Assembly: GCF_019336435.1 (NCBI RefSeq)
Contig: NZ_JAHWXQ010000002.1
Location: 868,001 to 932,000 of the forward strand
DNA: 64,000 nucleotides
Source of the DNA: Pontibacter populi
GTDB taxonomy: Bacteria > Bacteroidota > Bacteroidia > Cytophagales > Hymenobacteraceae
Direction: 5' to 3'
Shown here: one piece after another, positions 54,617 through 63,813 of the stretch
Layout of the letters: each line of letters starts with the position of its first letter
Position numbering within the stretch: position 1 is the stretch's first letter
Notes under the pieces: model-generated
Seen by the model: the letters and a program-made list of their open reading frames with translations, nothing else
Told to the model about the DNA's origin: nothing
The model's database searches: none
Program-made: the position numbers and the translations under genes

Positions 54617-55936
54617 TTACTTAAACCACTCGGGTGTTGTTGTTTGGATATGGGCCCGTAGTTGGTTGAGAATGCTGTACAGACCAAAGTAAGTTCTGTT
54701 GATGAACAAGCCATGTCGTGAGCCCCGGGCCTGCCGTGAATTGCGGAACATTTTATCTTTCGATACCCGGTCGCCCAACGCGTATAGTTGCGTAAAGTAG
54801 GCATCGTCGGCAAAATCGAACTCGGTAGTATGGAAAGGCTTGCCCAGTAAAGAGATCATCTCTTTGAACACATTTTTAAAATATACCTGCTCTGCCGCTG
54901 TGTCCTGATCGCTGATAAATTCCTGTTCCCGGAAAAGCCGGTCCAGTTCCGCATCGTTCAGCAGCACATCTTTCTTAAGCAGCGAAAAATAACCACGGTA
55001 GAAATCCTCCGGAATCACTTTAACACAACCAAAGTCAATCACTGCCAGCTTCACACCATCCTGAATAATAAAATTGCCCGGGTGGGGATCGGCGTGTACT
55101 TTTTTGAGGCTATGTACCTGGTGGTGGTAAAACTCCCACAAGGCCTGCCCTATCTTGTTCCGGTCCTGCTGCGACGGATTGGTTTTGAGCCACTCTTTCA
55201 GGTGAACGCCCTCCAGCCAGTCCATGGTAATTATTTTTTCACTGCTTAACGCCGGGTAATACTTCGGAAAGTTCAGGTACGGGATGTGGCTACAGGCCTG
55301 CGAGATCTCTTCAGAGCGTTTTACTTCCAGTTTATAGTCTGTCTCTTCCAGCAGCTTGCCTTCCACTTCTTCCATGTAATGGTCCAGTTCTCTGGCATTC
55401 ATGTTAAGCAAGCGGTAGGCAAAAGGCCGCACCATGCGCAGGTCCGAGCTTACACTGTCGGCCACACCAGGGTACTGCACCTTTACGGCAAACACCTTCC
55501 CTTCTTTGGTAGCCTTATGCACCTGCCCGATGGAAGCCGCATTAACAGCCGAAGTGGTAAAGGTATCGAACAACATTTCCGGAGTTGCACCAAACGACTT
55601 CTGAAAATTGCGAACCACCAGCGGATACGACAACGGCGGCGCGCTGTACTGGGCCATCATAAACTTATCCTGGTAAGCGCCCGGCAGCACATTTTTATCC
55701 ATCGACATCATTTGGGCTACTTTCAAAGCGCTGCCTTTCAGCTCACTCAGAGACGCATAGATATCTTCGGCATTGTTGGCGTGCAGTTCATCTTTACTCA
55801 GCGATGGGTTCACCATCTTTTTGGCGTAATGCTTTATGTAATTGCCCCCAACTTTGGCACCGGTACCTATAAACTTAGATGCCCGCTGCACTTTAGAAGT
55901 GGGGATATGGTTTTGTTCCTGTGGTTTATCAGGCAT
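54617..55936 (-). CDS. ABC1/UbiB (AarF)-family atypical kinase
   Basis: A 439-residue protein kinase-like protein. The N-terminal KxGQ element appears as ALKVAQMMSMD, with Ala74 where Gly is usual. The Ala-rich nucleotide loop is VNAASIGQVH, the ATP lysine lies in AVKVQYPG, the catalytic loop is HADPHPGN and the metal loop is VIDFGCVK. Family members support ubiquinone or lipid metabolism by a poorly understood ATPase activity; here, in a menaquinone-type phylum, the target is unknown. It starts 5 bp after the TetR gene, so the regulator and kinase are one transcript. Confidence 0.9.
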   Translation of the reverse strand: MPDKPQEQNHIPTSKVQRASKFIGTGAKVGGNYIKHYAKKMVNPSLSKDELHANNAEDIYASLSELKGSALKVAQMMSMDKNVLPGAYQDKFMMAQYSAPPLSYPLVVRNFQKSFGATPEMLFDTFTTSAVNAASIGQVHKATKEGKVFAVKVQYPGVADSVSSDLRMVRPFAYRLLNMNARELDHYMEEVEGKLLEETDYKLEVKRSEEISQACSHIPYLNFPKYYPALSSEKIITMDWLEGVHLKEWLKTNPSQQDRNKIGQALWEFYHHQVHSLKKVHADPHPGNFIIQDGVKLAVIDFGCVKVIPEDFYRGYFSLLKKDVLLNDAELDRLFREQEFISDQDTAAEQVYFKNVFKEMISLLGKPFHTTEFDFADDAYFTQLYALGDRVSKDKMFRNSRQARGSRHGLFINRTYFGLYSILNQLRAHIQTTTPEWFK

Positions 55937-55941
55937 AAGGG

Positions 55942-56607
55942 TTACTTGGATTGGTAAAGAAACTTGGCAAAATCAACTAACGAATCAACAGCTGTTCTGC
56001 CCACCAGATCAAAGGCCAGGTTCACCGATTTTTCGATGGCGGCATCTGTTTTCTCGAAAGATGTGGACGTGTCTTTCAGCCAGAACTGCAGTATAAACAG
56101 TGTTTCGGCCCACAGGGCGTCGGCATATTTGTCTGAGATGTATTTTCTTTCGACGATCTGGTCTGTTGCGATGCCTTGCTGTATAATTTCGTTGGCAAAC
56201 GCCTGGAATTTTATTTTAAAGCCTCTCAGTTCTGCGGGCATGGCTTTTCTCAAACCTTCCGGCTGCAGGTACAAGGCCAGCAGATAACTTCTGTATTTCT
56301 TCATTTCCTCGATCCAGGTAAAGTAGAAGGCCAGTAGTTTTTCGCGGGCCGAATAAGACGCATGCACCGGCTGCGCTTCCATATGGGCAATGGTACGCTC
56401 GAAGATCTGCTCCCATACACCACCTTTCACACCCAGGAACGAAGTATAGTAAGTATAAAACTCTTCTTCGCGGATGCCGATGCTTTGGGCAAATTTATAC
56501 ACCGACACGGGCTCTCTGCCTGTTTCCAGCACATGCTGCACAAAAGCTTCGGTAATCAGGGTGCGGGTATCGGGTGTTATCGGTTGGTTACTTTCTATAT
56601 TTTCCAT
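55942..56607 (-). CDS. TetR-family transcriptional regulator
   Basis: A 221-residue protein. The helix-turn-helix lies at about 18-65 (ALITEAFVQHVLETG-type first helix, SVYKFAQSIGIREEEFYTYY recognition region). The rest is an all-helical ligand domain. It is 5 bp upstream of the AarF-like kinase gene, so it most likely controls that kinase and itself. The FYTYYTSF block replaces the more usual LYYHFKNK. The effector is unknown. Divergent from treZ across a 304-bp spacer. Confidence 0.82.
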   Translation of the reverse strand: MENIESNQPITPDTRTLITEAFVQHVLETGREPVSVYKFAQSIGIREEEFYTYYTSFLGVKGGVWEQIFERTIAHMEAQPVHASYSAREKLLAFYFTWIEEMKKYRSYLLALYLQPEGLRKAMPAELRGFKIKFQAFANEIIQQGIATDQIVERKYISDKYADALWAETLFILQFWLKDTSTSFEKTDAAIEKSVNLAFDLVGRTAVDSLVDFAKFLYQSK

Positions 56608-56911
56608 AAGAGTATTGTTTTCCAGTTCTAAAACCAGTTAAAGTGTAAGATGTTCAAAGATTTATAAAGCAACTGTGTAACATAATCCTGGGTCATAATA
56701 GGTCCCTTTTCCCATCGCAACAACAAGGTATTTTCAAAAAAAGCGGGCTTTATAGTTGGTTGATCCCTGCTGTTTTACTTTCCTTTAAAAAGATGATCCA
56801 TTACCTATAGCTATCAGTATAAATCCTTAAATCCGGGCTAACTGCCAACAGCAGGCACAACCTTAACGCCTCAGGCACAGTTAATCCTGCTTAGTATACT
56901 TAAGCTGATGT
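56608..56911. other. Divergent intergenic region, TetR gene / treZ
   Basis: This 304-bp spacer must contain promoters for the TetR-aarF unit and for the four-gene tre operon. It has CTATAG near 56806 and a TATAGTT half-site near 56750. No strong palindrome that would suit a TetR operator and no clear promoter pair was found by eye. Confidence 0.4.
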
Positions 56912-58711
56912 ATGGGAATTACAAGAGAGATAGGCGCACATTATGCGCCGGAAAAGGGCACTACGTTTACGGTTTGGGCACCGGAAGCAGAGCAGGTGGA
57001 GGTGGTGATACACGGAGAGAAGAAACAAACTATAGCCTTACAGCGCGAAGCCTTCGGGTACTGGTTAGGCTTATCGGAAGAGGCAAAACCCGGCACCCGC
57101 TATACTTTCAAATTAAATAACGGGAAAGAATTACCAGACCCAGCTTCCATGTCGCAGCCCGATGGCGTGCACGAAGCATCGGAAGTAATTGACCCAAACT
57201 ATAGCTGGACCGACCACAACTGGAAAAACCTGCCGCTGGAGGAGTACATTGTGTACGAACTGCATGTAGGCACTTTTTCAGAAGAAGGTACTTTTGAAGG
57301 TATTATCAGCAAATTGCCGGAACTGAAGGAGTTGGGAATAACTGCCATTGAACTTATGCCGGTAGCACAGTTCCCGGGGAACCGCAACTGGGGGTATGAT
57401 GGTGTTTATCCATTTGCTGTGCAGGATAGCTATGGCGGACCAGAAGGCTTAAAAAAACTGGTTGATGCCTGCCATGCCACAGGTTTAGCCGTAATGTTGG
57501 ATGTAGTGTATAACCACATGGGGCCGGAAGGAAATTACCTGAACGAATATGGCCCTTACTTTACAGAAAAGTATAACACGCCCTGGGGAGCAGCCCTGAA
57601 CTTCGATGATGCCCACTCCGACCACGTGCGTAACTTCTTTTTCCAGAATGCACTGATGTGGCTGCGCGATTTCCATGTAGATGCCCTGCGCCTGGATGCA
57701 GTGCACGCGATACTGGATACCGGAGCCAAACATTTTCTGCAGGAACTTCAGGAGCATGTAGATCATCTGGCAGAACAAAACCATACTTATTACCTGATTG
57801 CCGAAAGCGACCTGAACGACGTGCGCCTGATCAACCCGATAGAGCAAGGCGGCTATGGTCTAGCAGCGCAGTGGATGGACGATTACCACCATGCCATCCA
57901 CACCATGGTAACCGGCGAAACCCAGGGCTATTATGCTGATTTTGGCAAGCCAGAGCATCTGGTAAAAACACTGAAACACTCCTTTATCTACAACGGTATT
58001 TACTCTGAAAACCGGAAACGTACTGTCGGCAGCGATGCCACGGCTAACCTGGCCAAACAGTTTGTGGTCTGCTCTCAGAACCACGACCAGGTAGGTAACC
58101 GCATGTTAGGCGAGCGCCTGACCCAACTGGTTTCCTTTGAGTTGCTGAAACCGATTGCGGCCCTGGTTATACTTTCGCCTTACACGCCGATGTTGTTTAT
58201 GGGCGAAGAATACGGTGAAGAAAACCCATTCCTGTTCTTTGTGAGTCATACCGATAAGGATCTGGTGGAAGCTGTGCGTAAAGGCCGCAAGGATGAGTTT
58301 AAAGCGTTTGCCTGGCAGGGCGAAGCACCGGACCCGCAATCCGAAGAGACCTTTAACAACTCCAAACTACAGCACAGCTATAGCCACAGCGAGAAGCATA
58401 ACCAGCTACGCGAGTTTTATAAAACGCTTATCAGCCTAAGAAAATCTATCCTTCAGAAAATAAGCAAAGAACAGCTGGAAGCAGCGCTGAACGAGCAGGA
58501 AAACGTACTGGACTTTACCCATACTTCTGCTGGAATCCGATGCCTCGTCAACTTCAGCAAGGAACCGCAAACTATAGCTGATGACCTGAATAACTGGGAA
58601 CTGCTACTCGACTCTTCGGATGAGAAATGGGGCGGGGCGGGCAGCAACTATAGTTCTGAAAATACCATCCTGCAACCGGAGTCCGTAGTAGTACTTCAGG
58701 CTAAGGCGTAA
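56912..58711 (+). CDS. treZ: Malto-oligosyltrehalose trehalohydrolase
   Basis: GH13 enzyme that releases trehalose from malto-oligosyltrehalose made by TreY. The N-terminal beta domain (GTTFTVWAPEAEQVEVVIHG) is followed by the barrel with FHVDALRLDAVHAI (nucleophile Asp), YLIAESDLNDV (acid/base Glu) and SQNHDQVGNR. The WGYDGVYPFAVQ block is typical of TreZ. Length is 599 residues, the usual size. It is first in treZ-GH57-treY-malQ; the next gene starts 2 bp after its stop. Confidence 0.94.
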   Translation: MGITREIGAHYAPEKGTTFTVWAPEAEQVEVVIHGEKKQTIALQREAFGYWLGLSEEAKPGTRYTFKLNNGKELPDPASMSQPDGVHEASEVIDPNYSWTDHNWKNLPLEEYIVYELHVGTFSEEGTFEGIISKLPELKELGITAIELMPVAQFPGNRNWGYDGVYPFAVQDSYGGPEGLKKLVDACHATGLAVMLDVVYNHMGPEGNYLNEYGPYFTEKYNTPWGAALNFDDAHSDHVRNFFFQNALMWLRDFHVDALRLDAVHAILDTGAKHFLQELQEHVDHLAEQNHTYYLIAESDLNDVRLINPIEQGGYGLAAQWMDDYHHAIHTMVTGETQGYYADFGKPEHLVKTLKHSFIYNGIYSENRKRTVGSDATANLAKQFVVCSQNHDQVGNRMLGERLTQLVSFELLKPIAALVILSPYTPMLFMGEEYGEENPFLFFVSHTDKDLVEAVRKGRKDEFKAFAWQGEAPDPQSEETFNNSKLQHSYSHSEKHNQLREFYKTLISLRKSILQKISKEQLEAALNEQENVLDFTHTSAGIRCLVNFSKEPQTIADDLNNWELLLDSSDEKWGGAGSNYSSENTILQPESVVVLQAKA

Positions 58712-58713
58712 CT

Positions 58714-61113
58714 ATGGAACGATACATTTGCATACACGGGCACTTTTACCAGCCGCCACGCGAAAACCCCTGGCTCAACGAAGTAGAGCTGCAGGAGTCG
58801 GCGCGGCCGTACCACGACTGGAACGAGCGTATTACCGACGAATGCTATGCCCGCAACTCATCTTCCCGCATCCTGGACACCGAAGGAACTATAGTTGACA
58901 TCCTGAACAACTATGCCTGGATGAGCTTTAACTTCGGACCAACGCTGCTGGAATGGATGGAGAAAAAAGCACCGGAAACCTACCAGGCCATATTGGCTGC
59001 CGATAAAGAAAGTCAGCAGCGGTTTTCTGGGCATGGCTCGGCGCTGGCGCAGGTGTATAACCACATGATCATGCCGCTGGCCAACGAGCGCGACAAGCAC
59101 ACGCAGGTTATCTGGGGGATTTACGACTTTAAGAAACGCTTTAACCGCGATCCGGAAGGCATGTGGCTGGGCGAAACTGCGGCCGATACCGCTACGCTGG
59201 AAGTGCTGGCAGAACACGGCATTAAATTCACCATTCTATCGCCGTACCAGGCCAAAAGCTACCGCAAAATAGGAGAACAGGACTGGCAGGATGCGACGAA
59301 TGCGCAGATCAACCCGAACAGACCTTACCTGTGCCATTTGCCATCGGGAAGAACAATTGTTTTGTTCTTTTACCAGGCACCTGTCTCGCAGGGCGTTGCA
59401 TTTGAAGGCTTGCTGCACAACGGCGAAAAGTTTAAAAACCGGTTGCTGGGCGCGCTGGATTACAATAACGATGAACCCCAACTACTACACATTGCTACCG
59501 ACGGCGAAACTTATGGCCATCACCACCGGTTCGGCGAAATGGCTTTATCGTATACTTTGCACCACCTCTATCAGGAGGAGCAGGCAAGGTTAACGATCTA
59601 TGGGGAGTACCTGGAGAAATATCCTCCGCAATACGAAGCACAGATCATCGAGCACAGCTCGTGGAGTTGTTCACATGGAGTGGAACGCTGGCGCAGCGAC
59701 TGCGGCTGCAATACCGGTGGCCACCCTGGCTGGAACCAGAAATGGCGCAAACCCTTACGGGAAGCTTTCGACTGGCTGCGCGACGAACTGGAGCCCCTTT
59801 ACATGAGCCAGATGCAGCAGCTGGGTGCCGACCCGTGGCAAAGCCGCAACGATTATATACAGGTTATCTCCGACAGATCAGAAGAAAAAATAGAGGCTTT
59901 TATAGTCGCGCATACATCCAGGGAGTTAACGATAGAGGAGCAACGTACTTTCCTGAAACTGCTGGAAATGCAGTACCACGCTATGCTGATGTACACCAGT
60001 TGCGGCTGGTTCTTTGATGAAGTGACCGGGATCGAGACCATGCAGGATATTTTGTATGCGGCGCGGGCTTTGCAGTTAGCTGAGAGCATAAGCGGCAACG
60101 ATTACGAGACTACTTTTCTGCAACATTTAGCGCAGGCTGAGAGCAATGATATAGAGTATAAAAATGCGGCCGACGCCTACCGCGCTATCGCCAAAACTAC
60201 TATGCTCGACCTGCTGCGCGTGGGTGCGCACTATGCGGTGTCTTCCCTGTTTTCAGACTATACCAAAGAAAGTCAACTATACTGCTATCGTGTAACGTCG
60301 GAGCAGCATGAGGCTGTAGAAGCTGGCCGGCAAAAGCTGGCGGTTGGCCGCGCAAATATCCGTTCCAACATAACCTGGGATGAAGCAACTATAACCTATG
60401 GTGTGCTGCATATCGGCGATCACCAATTGCTGGGTGGCGTGCGTGAATTCCGGGGTGATGAAGCCTTCCAGACCATGTTCAGCGAAATGGAAGATGCCTT
60501 TAGCAAAGGGATGATCTCGGAAGTGATCATGCTCCTGGACAAGCATTTTGAGTCGCACAACTATTCCTTCTGGCACCTGTTCCGCGACGATCAGAACAAG
60601 ATACTGAACCAGGTATTGGGCTACACCATGCATGCCATTGAAGGCGGTTTTGAACAGGTGTACTATAACAACTACCCCCTGATGGCAGCCATGCACACGC
60701 TGAACGTAACGCTGCCACGCCCTTTAAAGGTAATTGTGGAATACATGCTGAATAAAAAAATGCAGGATGAGGTGAATGCCGATGAGCCAAACCTGGAAGA
60801 GATGAAGCAGTTGAACCAACAGGCCAAACGTATGCAGCTTACCTTCGACAGAGAACAGCTCACCTTTGCCATCTCGCAACGGATGGAGCGTTTTATGCGC
60901 CAACTGGAAAAAGACCCGGATAACCTGCAGCTCATGGCCCAGCTAAACGAACTGCTTCCTGCCCTGCACGCCACCACCCTGCAACCCGACCTCTGGCAGG
61001 CACAAAACATCGCCTTCCGGATAAAACAACAATACTACGCCCAACACCCTACTGACTCTGAATGGAGTGCACTGTTTACCAAGCTATTTGACAACTTAAA
61101 TCTGAAAGTATAA
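58714..61113 (+). CDS. GH57-family glycoside hydrolase with DUF3536 region
   Basis: A 799-residue protein. GH57 conserved regions are visible in order: IHGHFYQPPREN near the N-terminus, FSGHGSALAQVYNHMI (about 106), MWLGETAADTATLEVL (about 148) with the nucleophile-type Glu, and TDGETYGHHHRFGE (about 262). After about residue 350 the sequence is a large mostly helical region of DUF3536 type, including the unusual CSHGVERWRSDCGCNTGGHPGW cysteine block (residues about 319-340). The likely substrate is alpha-glucan; the exact reaction is unknown. It is locked between treZ (2-bp gap) and treY (start directly after the stop), so it is probably part of the same pathway. Confidence 0.88.
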   Translation: MERYICIHGHFYQPPRENPWLNEVELQESARPYHDWNERITDECYARNSSSRILDTEGTIVDILNNYAWMSFNFGPTLLEWMEKKAPETYQAILAADKESQQRFSGHGSALAQVYNHMIMPLANERDKHTQVIWGIYDFKKRFNRDPEGMWLGETAADTATLEVLAEHGIKFTILSPYQAKSYRKIGEQDWQDATNAQINPNRPYLCHLPSGRTIVLFFYQAPVSQGVAFEGLLHNGEKFKNRLLGALDYNNDEPQLLHIATDGETYGHHHRFGEMALSYTLHHLYQEEQARLTIYGEYLEKYPPQYEAQIIEHSSWSCSHGVERWRSDCGCNTGGHPGWNQKWRKPLREAFDWLRDELEPLYMSQMQQLGADPWQSRNDYIQVISDRSEEKIEAFIVAHTSRELTIEEQRTFLKLLEMQYHAMLMYTSCGWFFDEVTGIETMQDILYAARALQLAESISGNDYETTFLQHLAQAESNDIEYKNAADAYRAIAKTTMLDLLRVGAHYAVSSLFSDYTKESQLYCYRVTSEQHEAVEAGRQKLAVGRANIRSNITWDEATITYGVLHIGDHQLLGGVREFRGDEAFQTMFSEMEDAFSKGMISEVIMLLDKHFESHNYSFWHLFRDDQNKILNQVLGYTMHAIEGGFEQVYYNNYPLMAAMHTLNVTLPRPLKVIVEYMLNKKMQDEVNADEPNLEEMKQLNQQAKRMQLTFDREQLTFAISQRMERFMRQLEKDPDNLQLMAQLNELLPALHATTLQPDLWQAQNIAFRIKQQYYAQHPTDSEWSALFTKLFDNLNLKV

Positions 61114-63813
61114 ATGACCTATATACCCCTGGCTACATACCGGCTGCAGCTCTCGCCATATTTAAAGCTGAAGGAAGTAAAAGAATTGATCCCGTACCTG
61201 CACGACCTGGGCATCAGTACGATCTATGCCGCCCCGTTTTTTACCGCCGCTCCCGGCAGCGAGCATGGCTATGATGTGGTAAATCCGCATCAGATAAACC
61301 CGGAGATTGGAACACTGGAAGAACTGGAAGAAATCGCCGAAGAACTACGCAAACGTAATATGGGTTGGCTGCAGGATATTGTGCCCAACCACATGGCCTA
61401 CCACCCCACCAACGTATGGCTGATGGATGTGCTGGAGAAAGGTCAAAAATCGCACTTCTATAGTTTCTTCGACATCAACTTTACCCACCCCGAGTTTGAA
61501 GGAAAAGTGATGGTGCCTTTCCTGGGCGAGCCGCTGGAAAAAGTACTCGAACGAGGTCAGCTGAAACTTACTTTCGATGAGACCGGCTTTCATATTGCCT
61601 ATTTCGATAATGTATACCCGGCAAGCATCAACTCCTACCCTCACCTGCTGAAGAAACTGGCCGATGAGTCTGGAGATCAAACTATAAAAGAAAACCTGCA
61701 GCACTTGGAGCAAACGATAGCTTCGGATAAACTAGATATTGCCCGCTGGCAACAGGCAAAACAGGCCTTGCATTCTGCTATAAACGAAAGCGCTGCCCTG
61801 AATAAGTTGTTGGAAACTATAAATGCAGATCAAAAGCAGTTAGAAGAGCTGCTGGAGCTGCAATTCTTTAAACTATGTTTCTGGCAGGAGTCGCAGCAAA
61901 AGATGAATTACCGCCGCTTTTTTACGGTAAATGATTTGATCTGCCTCAGCATCGAAAAGCCGGAGGTTTTTGAAAAATACCACCAGTTTATCAAACAACT
62001 TTGTCACCAGGGGCTGGTACAGGGCCTGCGCGTAGACCACGTCGATGGGCTTTTTGATCCGGATAAATACCTGGTACAACTGCGCGAAATGGCAGGAGAT
62101 GATAAGTACCTTGTGGTTGAAAAAATTCTGGAAGGTGAAGAAGTGATACCCGATTACTGGCCGATACAGGGCAACTCCGGCTACGACTTTTTAGCCTGGG
62201 CAAGTAACGTGATGACTGACCCCGCAGGTAAAGAAAAGTTAACCGAGGTATACCAGCGCATCGTGCCAACCGCCACCACCGATTACGAAAAACTGGTATT
62301 CGATAAAAAGCTGTTTATACTGGAGAAACGCATGCAGGGCGAACTACAAAACCTGCTGCGCCTGCTGCAACACCTGCAGATCGTGCCTGAAGAAGCCGAA
62401 GAAACCTGGTACCATGCCCTGGCCGTTTGGCTGGCATCTTTCCCGGTTTACCGCGTGTATGGCAACAGCTTTCCGCTGCCCGATGTAGCCCATGAAGTGA
62501 TTGAGAAAGCGTATGCAACTGCAGTGAAGAAAGCTCCTGAACGCCAGGAACAGCTCGACTCCATCCGTAAAATATACCAACCTGATTTAAGTGAATCAGA
62601 AGATGTGCTGCGGGATAAACTATACTTTGTAATGCGGAGTCAGCAGTTTACGGGGCCACTGACTGCCAAGGGTGTGGAGGATACCACGTTTTACAACTAT
62701 AACCGCCTGCTCTCGCTCAACGATGTGGGCAATAGTCCCGAGATTTTTAACCTGCCACCTGCGCGTTTTCACGAGCACATGCAGGGCCGGCAGCAGCATT
62801 TTCCTCATTCTATAAATGGTACTGCCACCCACGACACCAAGCGCGGCGAAGATGCCCGCATGCGCATCAGTGTGATCAGTGAGTTGCCGGAAGAGTGGGA
62901 ACAAAATGTGCAGCAATGGATGGATTTTGCCGTGGATGTAGCCCCGGGTATGGTGCCGCGCCGCAACGACTTGTATTTTATTTTCCAGGCGCTGCTGGGT
63001 GTGGTTCCGATGGATGAAACCATTGATGATACCCTGATCGAACGCGTGCAGGAATACATTACCAAAGCCCTACGCGAAACCAAAGCCCGCACCAACTGGA
63101 CCAACCCGAATGAGGAGTACGAAGAAGCCACCAAAGAACTAGCCAGTAAACTGCTCAGGAGCAAGCGCTTCCTGGATATGTTCCTGCCGTTCTTCCGCAA
63201 GTTGTCGCATTATGGCTGGCTCTATAGTTTAAACCAGTTGCTACTCAAGCTAACCTGCCCCGGCGTGCCCGATATTTACCAGGGCTGCGAGTTCTGGGAC
63301 CTGAGTTTGGTAGACCCCGATAACCGCCGGAAAGTAGATTATAGTTTGCGACAAGGTGCGCTGGATAAACTGCAGGCTGCCGCTACAGGCGAACAGGCAA
63401 AACTACACCAGCAACTGCTGCAGGAACCTGGAAATGGCCAGGTGAAACTTTACCTGCTCTTCAGAACATTGGCTACCCGCAACAACTTCCGTGATGTATT
63501 TGAACAAGGTGAATATTTGCCATTAGAAGCAACCGGAAACTATAAAATCCATATACTTGCCTTTGCCAGAAAGTATAAAGACCAATGGGCTATAGTTGCT
63601 GTACCGCTGCTGTTGACAAAACTAACAAATGAAAACGGCTTACCGTTAGGTGAAAAAGTTTGGGCTGATACAGCACTTGTCCTTCCGGATGGCGCACCGC
63701 AACAATGGCAGGATGAACTGGGCAACAGACAACTGACCGGCAACAGCAACCTAAGTTTAGCCGATCTCACAGCAACATTCCCTGTCGTACTCTTAACCGG
63801 AACAAACTTATGA
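61114..63813 (+). CDS. treY: Malto-oligosyltrehalose synthase
   Basis: GH13 enzyme that turns the reducing end of a malto-oligosaccharide into a trehalosyl unit. YRLQLSPYLKLKEVKELIPYL-type opening, GSEHGYDVVNPHQINPE, GLRVDHVDGLFDP (nucleophile Asp), YLVVEKILEGEE (acid/base Glu) and NGTATHDTKRGEDAR (transition-state Asp) are all intact. The long helical insert between the first and second blocks is typical of TreY. Length is 899 residues. Its ATG follows the previous stop directly (TAAATG), and its stop overlaps the malQ start in ATGA. Confidence 0.95.
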   Translation: MTYIPLATYRLQLSPYLKLKEVKELIPYLHDLGISTIYAAPFFTAAPGSEHGYDVVNPHQINPEIGTLEELEEIAEELRKRNMGWLQDIVPNHMAYHPTNVWLMDVLEKGQKSHFYSFFDINFTHPEFEGKVMVPFLGEPLEKVLERGQLKLTFDETGFHIAYFDNVYPASINSYPHLLKKLADESGDQTIKENLQHLEQTIASDKLDIARWQQAKQALHSAINESAALNKLLETINADQKQLEELLELQFFKLCFWQESQQKMNYRRFFTVNDLICLSIEKPEVFEKYHQFIKQLCHQGLVQGLRVDHVDGLFDPDKYLVQLREMAGDDKYLVVEKILEGEEVIPDYWPIQGNSGYDFLAWASNVMTDPAGKEKLTEVYQRIVPTATTDYEKLVFDKKLFILEKRMQGELQNLLRLLQHLQIVPEEAEETWYHALAVWLASFPVYRVYGNSFPLPDVAHEVIEKAYATAVKKAPERQEQLDSIRKIYQPDLSESEDVLRDKLYFVMRSQQFTGPLTAKGVEDTTFYNYNRLLSLNDVGNSPEIFNLPPARFHEHMQGRQQHFPHSINGTATHDTKRGEDARMRISVISELPEEWEQNVQQWMDFAVDVAPGMVPRRNDLYFIFQALLGVVPMDETIDDTLIERVQEYITKALRETKARTNWTNPNEEYEEATKELASKLLRSKRFLDMFLPFFRKLSHYGWLYSLNQLLLKLTCPGVPDIYQGCEFWDLSLVDPDNRRKVDYSLRQGALDKLQAAATGEQAKLHQQLLQEPGNGQVKLYLLFRTLATRNNFRDVFEQGEYLPLEATGNYKIHILAFARKYKDQWAIVAVPLLLTKLTNENGLPLGEKVWADTALVLPDGAPQQWQDELGNRQLTGNSNLSLADLTATFPVVLLTGTNL

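Noticed and set aside
55286..55957. Forward ORF of 223 codons antisense to the AarF-like gene
   Set aside because: Shadow of a conserved kinase; Arg/His-rich, with no recognisable domain.
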